The translations under genes and the position numbers were made by a program. From Bryobacteraceae bacterium (GTDB lineage: Bacteria; Acidobacteriota; Terriglobia; Bryobacterales; Bryobacteraceae): a stretch of 64,000 nucleotides of DNA. Under the pieces are notes generated by a model. It ran no database searches. It saw only the letters and a list, made by a program, of their open reading frames with translations, and was not told where the DNA came from. This document shows positions 7,561 to 15,161 of this stretch, piece by piece (the first letter of the stretch is position 1; every line of letters starts with the position of its first letter). Where the stretch lies: assembly GCA_019752335.1 (NCBI GenBank), contig JAIEMJ010000030.1, positions 274,597-338,596 on the forward strand. Reading direction: 5' to 3'.

Positions 7561-8292
7561 TTATTCGATGCCCATCAAGTCCTTGCGCAAAATTCTTACC
7601 TCCCGGCGCGTGCTCTCCACCATCGGCGCCACCTTTTCGTTAAAGGCGCTATAGGCGGCGGGTTCCAAGGCGCGGGCGGCAACGCTCAGGCCTTTGTCGA
7701 GCTCGGCGTAGGATTCGAGCGGCGTGGTGATGACATACTGCAAGTCGTCACCCAAGGCGACGCGCCAAACCGAGACGTACTGCCCAGCTTTTTTCACCGC
7801 CGGCAGGACTTCTTTCTTCCAAAGGGCGTCGAACTCGGCGCGCTTGGCACCCACGTTTCGCGTGTACTGCACCAGCAGAATTGGGCTGTCGTGCGGCTTT
7901 TCGCGGTAGACGCTCATTTCCGGGACGCGGCGCAGGACGGTGGTGACGCGCGAGTCGATCAGTTGCGCCCGTTGGGCCGTCATGCGTCCGTACGCCGCCG
8001 CACCGGCGCCTTTTTCAAGCGTGCTGGTGGCGTTATCGTAGCCGGCGAAGGTGTCCACGTAGCTCGACATCGTGAAGACGCTGGCGTCGCCACCGATGGG
8101 CGCGGCCGAAAAGATGCGCGGCGAGGCGCCGCCTTTCTTCATGGCTGGCATCCACTTGTGCTTGAGAAAGTCAGCGAAGTCGGCGCTGGCGCCGGGCTTC
8201 GCGTGGTAGGTGGTCAACACCATGTACTTCGACGTTAGATTAGCCTGCGCGGCCAAAGGCAGCGCGGCCAGGATCAGGGTAATGAATTTCAT
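7561..8292 (-). CDS. Secreted dimeric alpha-beta-barrel (NIPSNAP-like) protein
   Basis: The chosen ATG at 8292 has a good GAGGAGA site and a signal peptide (MKFITLILAALPLAAQA), giving 243 residues. Two ferredoxin-like repeats are visible, each beginning with a strand and conserved helix: MVLTTYHAKPGASADFADFL with ...KWMPAMKKGG, and ILLVQYTRNVGAKRAEFDAL with ...KKEVLPAVKKAG. This matches the tandem antibiotic-biosynthesis-monooxygenase/NIPSNAP fold. Members are mostly of unknown function, and a catalytic role should not be assumed. It may be co-transcribed with the ComEA-like gene. No metal or cofactor motif is evident. Confidence 0.65.
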   Translation of the reverse strand: MKFITLILAALPLAAQANLTSKYMVLTTYHAKPGASADFADFLKHKWMPAMKKGGASPRIFSAAPIGGDASVFTMSSYVDTFAGYDNATSTLEKGAGAAAYGRMTAQRAQLIDSRVTTVLRRVPEMSVYREKPHDSPILLVQYTRNVGAKRAEFDALWKKEVLPAVKKAGQYVSVWRVALGDDLQYVITTPLESYAELDKGLSVAARALEPAAYSAFNEKVAPMVESTRREVRILRKDLMGIE

Positions 8293-8346
8293 CGGAATCT
8301 CCTCGCTGTCTGTAGCGCCAAAGGAGACCAAAAGCGGCCAATGATT

Positions 8347-8808
8347 CTATTCGTCTTCGAAAGCGCCGCCAGCTTCCTCGGCCTGGCGGGCGAGTTCTTC
8401 GTCCGAGATTTCGGACGAGAGTAACAGTTGCGCCTGCTCCACGAAGGCGGACGGCGTCAGCAGTTCGAGCGCGGCTAACGGATCCGCGTCGCCTTTGTGG
8501 AGGGCAAGCTCGCCGGCGAACCAGCAGGGGATCTCCTCGTTGCGCAGCAGGTCGCGGGCGAAGCGGGCTTCTTCCATGGAGTCGTACTTGGCAAGCGAAA
8601 CCAGGGCGCCGCCCTTGGCGGCGGCCGCCTCGGCTTCGGCGGTGGCGTCGGACTCCACTTCCGCTGGCCAAGCCAAGCCCCGGCTGGCCAGCTCTGCTTC
8701 GTAGATGCCCTGCGCGGCGGTAGTAAGGTCCTCGCGGTTCACTTCGAGCAACATCTCATCAGGCAGCGCGGCGGCGTGGCGGCGAATTTCGTCGAGGCTA
8801 GGTTCCAA
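8347..8808 (-). CDS. DUF2007-type putative signal-transducing protein
   Basis: A soluble acidic protein of 153 residues. The centre (about 65-125: LVSLAKYDSMEEARFARDLL, EEIPCWFAGE, followed by a short strand) has the DUF2007 ferredoxin-like pattern. That domain occurs in small proteins annotated as putative signal-transducing proteins. The N-terminal 55 residues form a helical extension (LDEIRRHAAALPDEMLLEV). It lies 29 bp downstream of the first DUF190 gene and on the same strand, so it may be the last gene of the metal-efflux operon. Function is unknown. Confidence 0.6.
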   Translation of the reverse strand: MEPSLDEIRRHAAALPDEMLLEVNREDLTTAAQGIYEAELASRGLAWPAEVESDATAEAEAAAAKGGALVSLAKYDSMEEARFARDLLRNEEIPCWFAGELALHKGDADPLAALELLTPSAFVEQAQLLLSSEISDEELARQAEEAGGAFEDE

Positions 8809-8837
8809 GGGAGTTTCCTTCGCTCCAGTGTAATCCC

Positions 8838-9146
8838 TTACGCGACCTCTACCTCTTGCAACGTAATCAGCCCTTCGGTGACCAAGGAGCGCATATCCGG
8901 CAGGACGGCGCGGACTCGCTCGGGTTCGTCGATGGCGACGATCACCATGGGCCGGTCATCGGAGACGCCGAAGAGCCGCGTGCGGTGGACCTGACCGTGC
9001 TTGCCATAGCCCATGACGCCGCGCAGCACGGTGGCGCCGGAGATGTGCTCATGGAGTAAACGCCGGACGATGGTTTCGTGCAGCGGCAGGTCGCCCGAGT
9101 CGCGGTCGGTTTCGTTCAGGTAGATCGTCATCTGCAGTTTCGTCAT
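8838..9146 (-). CDS. DUF190 PII-like protein of efflux module 1
   Basis: A 102-residue protein with the DUF190 pattern: MTIYLNETDRD, LHETIVRRLLHEHISGATVLRG, MGYGKHGQVHRT, then PMVIVAIDEPERV. The family adopts a trimeric PII/CutA-like ferredoxin fold and is usually encoded next to transporters, so it is thought to modulate them. Its ATG overlaps the last codons of czcA copy 1 (ATGA at 9143-9146). Compared with the second DUF190 protein at 14838-15161 it lacks about five residues in the loop after the first strand and is otherwise very similar. The pair was therefore duplicated together with its transporter. Confidence 0.85.
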   Translation of the reverse strand: MTKLQMTIYLNETDRDSGDLPLHETIVRRLLHEHISGATVLRGVMGYGKHGQVHRTRLFGVSDDRPMVIVAIDEPERVRAVLPDMRSLVTEGLITLQEVEVA

Positions 9147-12100
9147 GCGGCTTTGCCCTTTCCTCGCGCGGTGAGCGCGTACATGCTGGGTAACGCCAGC
9201 AGAGTCAATAAGAGTGTGGAGAGTAACCCTCCCACCACGACCGTGGCCAGCGGCCTTTGCACGTCCGAGCCGATCCCGCTGGCGCGCGCGGCCGGCACCA
9301 TGCCCAGCAGCGCCACCACCACCATCAGGAGTACCGGACGGAGTTGCGCCAAGGAACCCTGGATGATTGCTTGTTGTACCGGCAGTTCCGGATCCGCACG
9401 CCGCCGGCGGTTAATCTCGGCGATGACCAACACGCCGCTCATCACCGCGACACCGAATAAACTAATAAACCCGACCGCCGCGGAAACACTCAGATTAATG
9501 TTTCGCAGATACAGAAAAAGAATGCCGCCCACCAAGGAAAATGGCACATTCATCAACACCATGCCCGCGTATTTCGCCGAGCCAAACATGAAGAAGAGTA
9601 AGACGAAGATAATTCCAATAGTAATGGGCAGGATGACCGTAAGCCGCTTCTGTGCGCGTTGTAAGTTCTCAAATTGTCCGCCCCAGGTGACTTCGTAACC
9701 CACTGGCAATTTGATGGCCGCGGCGAAACGTTGTTGGGCGTCGGCGACGAAGCCGCCCTGGTCGCGACCGCGAATGTTCGTGCGCACGGTGATCTGCCGC
9801 TGATTTTCGCGCCGCGCAATGATACTCGCGCCGTTCACCACCCTAATTTCGGCCAATTGCGACAACGGTACCCGGCCGCCTTCGCGCGTCGGCACCAGCA
9901 CGTTGCCGATGGCGGTGATGTTGGTGCGGGCTTCCGGGATGTAGCGTACGGTGATGTCGAAGCGGCGTTCCCCTTCGAACATCGTGCCGGAAGCGCGGCC
10001 GCCGATGGCCATTTCGATCACGTCTTCCACATCGCGCACGTTGATGCCGTAGCGGGCGACGGCTTGCCGGTCAATCCGCAGACGCAGTTGCGCTTGCTCC
10101 GCTTCCTGCTCAATGGCGGTATCGGCGGCGCCGGGAACGGTGCGGACCACGGCCAGGATGCGCTCGGCGTTGGCGCGGAGGATGGCCAAATCCGGGCCGC
10201 GGATAATCACCGCCAAGTCCGCCGCGGAGCCGGTGACCGATTCGGTGACGTTATCAACGATAGGCTGCGTGAAACTGAAAGCAGCGCCCGGGATGCGGGC
10301 GTTTAGCTTCTTGCGCAATTCCTCAATGAGCGCTTGTTTATTGACTCCCTCGGGCCAGGTATCGTAAGCATTCAGGGCGAGGAAGAACTCGTTGCGGTTG
10401 GGGCCGTAAGGGTCAGTCCCGGCGTCGTTGCGGCCAGACTGGGACGAGACGAGCTTCACCTCGGGATACTCGGCGACGATGCTGCGAATCTGTCCGGCCA
10501 CTTGCGAGGACTTCTCAATGGACACGCCCGGCGGCAGTACCGCGCGGATCCAGATGACGCCCTCGTCGAGATTCGGGAGGAACTCGATGCCCAAGGCGCC
10601 CGCCAAGCCAAACGAAGCCAGCACCACTGCGCCGGAGACGCCGAACACCAGCCAGGGCTGCTTTACGGCGAACTTCAGCACACTGGCATACCGTTTTCCA
10701 AGCCAGGGAAGCAAGGGGTTTTCCCAACTTTTTGCACCGTTCCGGAATAAGTAAGTAGCCAGCACCGGAATCAGCGTGAGGGCGAGTAACATCGATCCGA
10801 GTAAGGCATAAGAAACGGTAAACGCCATCGAGGTAAATAGCTTGCGCTCCACCCGTTCCAGCGTGAAGAGAGGAATATAGGCTGCGATGATAATCATCAA
10901 CGAGAAGAAGATCGGACGCTCTACTTCGAGCGCCGCGTCCCGGATGGCGGCCAGCACGCCGCCATTGGCCTCGAAACCGGGCTGATGTTCGCGTTGGTGC
11001 AAGGTATGCAGAATATGCTCCACCATCACCAGCGTGGCGTCGACAATGATGCCAAAGTCCAGCGCGCCCAGGCTGAGTAAGTTCGCCGGGATACCCGAAA
11101 AATGCATGCAGACGAAGGCAAAGAGCAAGGAAAGCGGAATCGTAACGGCGGTGAGCAGGGCGGCGCGAAGACTACCGAGGAAGAAGAAGAGAACGATGAG
11201 GACAATACCCAAACCTTCGAGCAACGTATGGGTGACGGTATGCAGCGTATTATCGACTAAGTCCGTACGGTCATAGATGGGTGAGAGCTTGACACCCTCG
11301 GGCAGGCGGCTCCCGTTTAAGTCATCCACCGCGAGCTTGATGGACTTGAGCACGTCAGTAGGATTCTCGCCACGGCGCATGAGGACAATGCCCTCGACGC
11401 CGCCCGGGGTCTGGCCCACGCCGAAGATTCCGGTGGGCGCCGCCGAACCGAGTTGCACCCGTCCGACGTCCTTCACGAAGACGGGTACGCCGCGCGCTTC
11501 GGTGACCACAATATTTTCGATATCGGCGATACCCTGAATCAGACCGACGCCACGAATCACCATCGATTGCTGCCGGTTATCGAGCATCGCGCCGCCGGCG
11601 TTGCCATTGTTCGCGCGCACGGATTCGGCGATTTGGGCGATGGTAAGGGAGAATTTCGAGAGCGACAAAGGATCGATCTGAATCTGGTACTGCTTGATGA
11701 GGCCGCCGAAAGGAGTTACGTCAGCGACGCCGGGCACCTGCAAGAAGCGCGGCGCCACCACCCAATCCTGTAGCTCGCGCAGCTTCAGGGAATCGAGACC
11801 GGCACCGGAAATCGTGTAGCGGTAGAGTTCGCCGATGGGCGTCGAAAGCGGACCGAGCCCTGGCGCGACGCCTTCCGGTAAATCGGCGTCGCGGAGTTTC
11901 TCCAGTACCACCTGGCGCGCGAAATAGTCGTTCGTGCCGTAGTCAAAAGTAAGTTCGACGACGGAGAGGCCAAAGATGGTGCGCGAGCGGCGCGCGATGA
12001 CGTTTGGCGCGCTATTCAGGGCGCGCTCAATCGGAACGGTAACCTGTTGCTCCACCTCTTCGGCGGCGCGACCCGGAAACTGAGTTACCACGACGACTTG

Positions 12101-12235
12101 CGTGTCCGAGATATCGGGGTAAGCTTCGATCTTCAACTGCGCGAACGCCCACCAACCGGCGGCGATCAGCGTAAGTCCGGCTAAGAGGGTAATGAAGCGC
12201 TGGCGTAGCGCGTAGCGGAGTAATTGAGCAATCAA
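9143..12235 (-). CDS. Heavy-metal efflux RND transporter CzcA/CusA family, copy 1
   Basis: This 1030-residue HME-RND inner-membrane proton antiporter exports metal cations. It shows the N-terminal helix, the PDISDTQV and QVTVPIERAL segments of the porter domain, and twelve membrane segments in two sets. The TM4 charged motif is D393FGIIVD399ATLVMVE406, with the aspartates and glutamate used for proton coupling. The start is a TTG at 12235, conserved in the second copy. It follows the adaptor gene by 9 bp and overlaps DUF190-1. Over its whole equal length it is closely similar to copy 2, but it uses many TTA leucine codons where copy 2 uses CTG or CTC. Metal specificity cannot be read reliably; Zn/Co/Cd/Ni or Cu/Ag are all possible. 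Confidence 0.93.
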   Translation of the reverse strand: MIAQLLRYALRQRFITLLAGLTLIAAGWWAFAQLKIEAYPDISDTQVVVVTQFPGRAAEEVEQQVTVPIERALNSAPNVIARRSRTIFGLSVVELTFDYGTNDYFARQVVLEKLRDADLPEGVAPGLGPLSTPIGELYRYTISGAGLDSLKLRELQDWVVAPRFLQVPGVADVTPFGGLIKQYQIQIDPLSLSKFSLTIAQIAESVRANNGNAGGAMLDNRQQSMVIRGVGLIQGIADIENIVVTEARGVPVFVKDVGRVQLGSAAPTGIFGVGQTPGGVEGIVLMRRGENPTDVLKSIKLAVDDLNGSRLPEGVKLSPIYDRTDLVDNTLHTVTHTLLEGLGIVLIVLFFFLGSLRAALLTAVTIPLSLLFAFVCMHFSGIPANLLSLGALDFGIIVDATLVMVEHILHTLHQREHQPGFEANGGVLAAIRDAALEVERPIFFSLMIIIAAYIPLFTLERVERKLFTSMAFTVSYALLGSMLLALTLIPVLATYLFRNGAKSWENPLLPWLGKRYASVLKFAVKQPWLVFGVSGAVVLASFGLAGALGIEFLPNLDEGVIWIRAVLPPGVSIEKSSQVAGQIRSIVAEYPEVKLVSSQSGRNDAGTDPYGPNRNEFFLALNAYDTWPEGVNKQALIEELRKKLNARIPGAAFSFTQPIVDNVTESVTGSAADLAVIIRGPDLAILRANAERILAVVRTVPGAADTAIEQEAEQAQLRLRIDRQAVARYGINVRDVEDVIEMAIGGRASGTMFEGERRFDITVRYIPEARTNITAIGNVLVPTREGGRVPLSQLAEIRVVNGASIIARRENQRQITVRTNIRGRDQGGFVADAQQRFAAAIKLPVGYEVTWGGQFENLQRAQKRLTVILPITIGIIFVLLFFMFGSAKYAGMVLMNVPFSLVGGILFLYLRNINLSVSAAVGFISLFGVAVMSGVLVIAEINRRRRADPELPVQQAIIQGSLAQLRPVLLMVVVALLGMVPAARASGIGSDVQRPLATVVVGGLLSTLLLTLLALPSMYALTARGKGKAA

Positions 12236-12244
12236 GCAGTAATC

Positions 12245-13414
12245 CTAGTTCGCGCTCAGTAGCATGACCCCGTCGACGACCACGCGGTCCTCGCTGGCCA
12301 GGCCGGAGATGATGGCGACGCGGTCGCCGGTCTGCGTGCCGAGGGTCACCATCACTTTTTCAAAGACACCCTTGGCTTTCTCCCGCCACACGATGGCTTT
12401 GCCGTCCGTGGAAATGATCGCCGCCGCGGGCACGGTGGGGCGCAGTTCGGTGCGTTCCGCGAGTTGGATGTTGCCAAACATTTCGGGCTTCAGACGGCCG
12501 CCCGGATTCGGCATCTCCGCGCGGACCTTGACGGTACGCGTCTGCGGATCGACAACGTCGCCAATCAACGCGACGCGGCCCTGGAAATTCTCGCCCGGGT
12601 ACGCCGAAAGCTGGATGCGGCAAGCCTCGCCGGGCCGAATCAGACGAATGGCCGTCTCGGGGACGTCCGACGTCACCCAGACCGAGCTCAGGTCGGTGAT
12701 CGTCATGAGCGGCGCGCTCAAATCGTTGCGGAACTCGCCGTTCACCACCGACATTTCCAGCACCTTGCCCGAGATGGGGGAATTCACCGTGACGCGCTGG
12801 CCGAAGTTGCCCGCGTTAATGCCAAGAATCTGCAAGCGGCGTTTGGCCTGTTCGGCGACCGCCTGGGCCTGCTCCACGCCGGCGCGCGCCTGCACCAGCA
12901 CGGCCTCTCCGTTCAGGACTTCCTTCTGGGGAACGGCGCCGTGCTCGAAGAGGTCCTTCTGGCGGTCAAGGTCCATCTGCGCCTTCGCCAGGGCGGACTT
13001 AGCCTGGGTGACGGACGCCTGGGCCTGCAGGGAACTGGAGACCGCGGCATCGGCGTCGCCGCTTTCAATGGTGAGTAGCGGCTGGCCCTGGCGGACAAAG
13101 TCGCCGATCTTCGTATTCACCGCAGTGACTCGACCGGTGAGGGGCAGCACGACGTGTGCCGTGCGGTTGGCGTTGGCTTCCACCTTGCCCGGCGAAGAGA
13201 CGGTATCCACGGCGACCATGGTCATCGTCACCGGCTCCACGCGGATCTGCGCGAGTTGCGGCGAGTCCGCGGGGATGACGGCTTGGCCGGACTTGGACGC
13301 CTCGGCAACCTTGGCGGCAGGCTTGGGCTCGGCTTGGACGGCGCGCTCCGGTTTCTCGCAAGAGGTGAGCAAGGCGGCAACCGCCAAGACGGGCAGGAAT
13401 GTTTTCTTCAGCAT
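12245..13414 (-). CDS. RND periplasmic adaptor lipoprotein (CzcB/CusB type)
   Basis: The 389-residue membrane-fusion protein has a lipoprotein signal with lipobox LTSC (cysteine 19) and an AGGAGA site before its ATG. Domain order: a beta-barrel/lipoyl first half (VSSPGKVEANANR, VVLPLTGRV, GDFVRQGQPLLTIES), a helical hairpin rich in Ala and Gln (about 135-205), the second lipoyl half (VNSPISGKVLEM), a beta-barrel (about 240-310) and a membrane-proximal domain. It links the CzcA pump to the CzcC channel across the periplasm. It lies between czcC and czcA copy 1 in one leftward operon and must serve both CzcA copies if copy 2 is expressed, since no second adaptor exists here. Confidence 0.9.
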   Translation of the reverse strand: MLKKTFLPVLAVAALLTSCEKPERAVQAEPKPAAKVAEASKSGQAVIPADSPQLAQIRVEPVTMTMVAVDTVSSPGKVEANANRTAHVVLPLTGRVTAVNTKIGDFVRQGQPLLTIESGDADAAVSSSLQAQASVTQAKSALAKAQMDLDRQKDLFEHGAVPQKEVLNGEAVLVQARAGVEQAQAVAEQAKRRLQILGINAGNFGQRVTVNSPISGKVLEMSVVNGEFRNDLSAPLMTITDLSSVWVTSDVPETAIRLIRPGEACRIQLSAYPGENFQGRVALIGDVVDPQTRTVKVRAEMPNPGGRLKPEMFGNIQLAERTELRPTVPAAAIISTDGKAIVWREKAKGVFEKVMVTLGTQTGDRVAIISGLASEDRVVVDGVMLLSAN

Positions 13415-13438
13415 GATTCTCTCCTAGTTACCGCTCAC

Positions 13439-14710
13439 TCAATTACCGCTGACGGTGGCGCCCGAGACGGTGTCAATCAAATACAAACTGCGGGCGTAGT
13501 TCGCCTGGGCTTCGTTAAAGGTCTGCATGGCATCGTTGAAGGCGCGCTGCGCGTCGAGAAACTCGATGAGGCTGGCTTCGCCGCGCCGGTAAGAGTATTC
13601 CGTAGTGTCGCGGACGCTGCGCGCTTTGCCCAGCATGTCGGATTCGACGGCCGTCAGCAGTTGGCGCGACACGGTGTACTGCCGGTAGGCCTGCTCTACC
13701 TCCGCGGTAATGGAAGCGTCCAAGGCCTCAATCCGGGCGCGCGCCTGGCTGCCTTCGCGCTGCGCGCGGGCGATTTCGCCCTGGTTGCGATTGAAGACCG
13801 GCAGCGGCGCGCTAAAGTAAATGCCCACGGACGGGCCGCCGAAGCCGTAAGCGTTCTGATGGGTGAATTCCGTGCCGATGGAGTAATCCACCTTGCCGTT
13901 GGCGATTTGCAGGCGCAGGTCCGCCCGCGTCCGGGCTTGCGTTTGTTGGCCGAAGAGGTAATCCGGCCGGCGCGAAAGCGCCAGGCGCCGGATTTCGGCC
14001 TGCGGATCCACCACGACGTCGCGGCGCAGGGGTCCGGTGACGTCGAAGGCTTCCATGCGTTGCCGGCGGCCGATCAGATATTGCAATTGGATCTTGGCCT
14101 GATCCAATTGCAATTGCGCCTGCTGGACGGCGGTCCGGAATTGCAACGCAGCGACTTGCGACCGGTCAAGCTCCACCTGAGCCAGGTCGCCACTCTTCAA
14201 GCGCGATTCGTTAATCGCCACCACGCCTTCCAGGCTCTTCAAGTTGTCCTGCGCCAGCTTCAGCGCTTCCTTGGCGCGTTGCACATCGACGAAGGCGCTT
14301 TGGACGGCGAAGATCACTTGGCGCATTAACTCGCGCACGCCGAGTTCCGCCAGCGTCTTGTTCTCGCGGGCGAGGGCTTTGCGCTCCTCGCGCTTGCCGC
14401 CGCGCTCAATCGGAAAGTCAGTATGGAGGTTGAACTGATTCGGGCCCGCCGGACTGTTAGCGTTGTAGCGGGCGCCAATCAGGTTTAGCGTTTGGCCCGC
14501 CACCGTCAAGACTGGATTCGGCCTCAACGCCGCCGTAATTTCCTGCGCCTCCGCAATGCTGACATTCCACTTTTGCGCCGCAAGATCGAGATTCTTCGCC
14601 AAAGCCTCCTGGATGGCCTGTTCGAGGGTGATCACCTCCGGTAAGGCGGGAGCTTGCCCCAGTCCCATCCCCACCACAACGAGGGTTCCCCATAGTAATT
14701 TCTTGATCAC
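13439..14710 (-). CDS. TolC-family outer-membrane efflux protein (CzcC type)
   Basis: A 423-residue outer-membrane factor with a signal peptide ending near GQAPA. It has two OEP repeats (ITLEQAIQEALAKNLDLAAQKWNV near the start, and the AEVEQAYRQY / SLIEFLDAQRAFNDAMQTFNEA helices in the second half). Trimers form the channel through which the RND pump discharges. The start is a GTG at 14710. The last four codons plus stop (VSGN then TGA) are followed at once by a near-identical 15-base copy (GTG AGC GGT AAC TAG), so the 3' end is tandemly duplicated. First gene of the czcC-czcB-czcA1-DUF190-DUF2007 unit. The preceding 127-bp gap should carry its promoter. Confidence 0.9.
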   Translation of the reverse strand: MIKKLLWGTLVVVGMGLGQAPALPEVITLEQAIQEALAKNLDLAAQKWNVSIAEAQEITAALRPNPVLTVAGQTLNLIGARYNANSPAGPNQFNLHTDFPIERGGKREERKALARENKTLAELGVRELMRQVIFAVQSAFVDVQRAKEALKLAQDNLKSLEGVVAINESRLKSGDLAQVELDRSQVAALQFRTAVQQAQLQLDQAKIQLQYLIGRRQRMEAFDVTGPLRRDVVVDPQAEIRRLALSRRPDYLFGQQTQARTRADLRLQIANGKVDYSIGTEFTHQNAYGFGGPSVGIYFSAPLPVFNRNQGEIARAQREGSQARARIEALDASITAEVEQAYRQYTVSRQLLTAVESDMLGKARSVRDTTEYSYRRGEASLIEFLDAQRAFNDAMQTFNEAQANYARSLYLIDTVSGATVSGN

Positions 14711-14810
14711 ATCACTGAGTATGACCGAACGGCAGTTGGAAGGGACTCGCCTCAGGCAGGGATATTCGCACCTTTGACAAGGGATGCCCTCCCCAGAACC
14801 CTGGCCGATT

Positions 14811-14828
14811 ATCCCCTCCGCAGGGGAT
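14811..14828 (-). terminator. Short GC-rich hairpin after DUF190 copy 2
   Basis: ATCCCCT (14811-14817) pairs perfectly with AGGGGAT (14822-14828) across a four-base loop, ten bases beyond the stop of DUF190-2 on the minus strand. There is no long U tract on the minus strand, so termination efficiency is uncertain. It marks a break between the czcA2-DUF190-2 pair and the downstream czcCBA1 unit. Confidence 0.5.
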
Positions 14829-14837
14829 TGCGAAACG

Positions 14838-15161
14838 CTAAATCACTTCCACCGAGTGAACGGTGATGAGCTCTTCCGACAGTAGCGTCCGAATCTCCGG
14901 CAGCACGGCGCGGATGCGCGCCTCTTCATCGACGGCGACGATGACGACCGGCCGGTCATCCGACACGCCGAAGAGTCCGCTGCGGTGCACGCGATGATGC
15001 TTGCCGTAGCCCATCACGCCGCGCAGCACGGTGGCTCCAGCGATGCCATCGTGCAGCAGCCGGCGGACGATGGCCTCGTGCAGGGGCACGCTTTCGCCCA
15101 CGGCATCCACCTGGCTGCGGTCGGCTTCGGCGAGGTAAATCGTCAGTTGGAGGTGTTTCAT
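14838..15161 (-). CDS. DUF190 PII-like protein of efflux module 2
   Basis: A 107-residue paralogue of the protein at 8838-9146, with the same layout: LTIYLAEADRS, VPLHEAIVRRLLHDGIAGATV, MGYGKHHRVHRS, PVVIVAVDEEARI. It overlaps the end of czcA copy 2 by an ATGA (15158-15161), exactly as in module 1, so DUF190 and transporter were copied as one unit. The extra residues (VDAVGESV) lie in the loop after the first strand. It is the likely regulatory or accessory subunit of its RND pump; the ligand is unknown. Confidence 0.85.
   Translation of the reverse strand: MKHLQLTIYLAEADRSQVDAVGESVPLHEAIVRRLLHDGIAGATVLRGVMGYGKHHRVHRSGLFGVSDDRPVVIVAVDEEARIRAVLPEIRTLLSEELITVHSVEVI

Noticed and set aside
13154-14329. 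Long plus-strand frame of about 390 codons opposite czcB/czcC
   Set aside because: Low-complexity composition and overlap with clearly recognised minus-strand genes; no ribosome site or motif.
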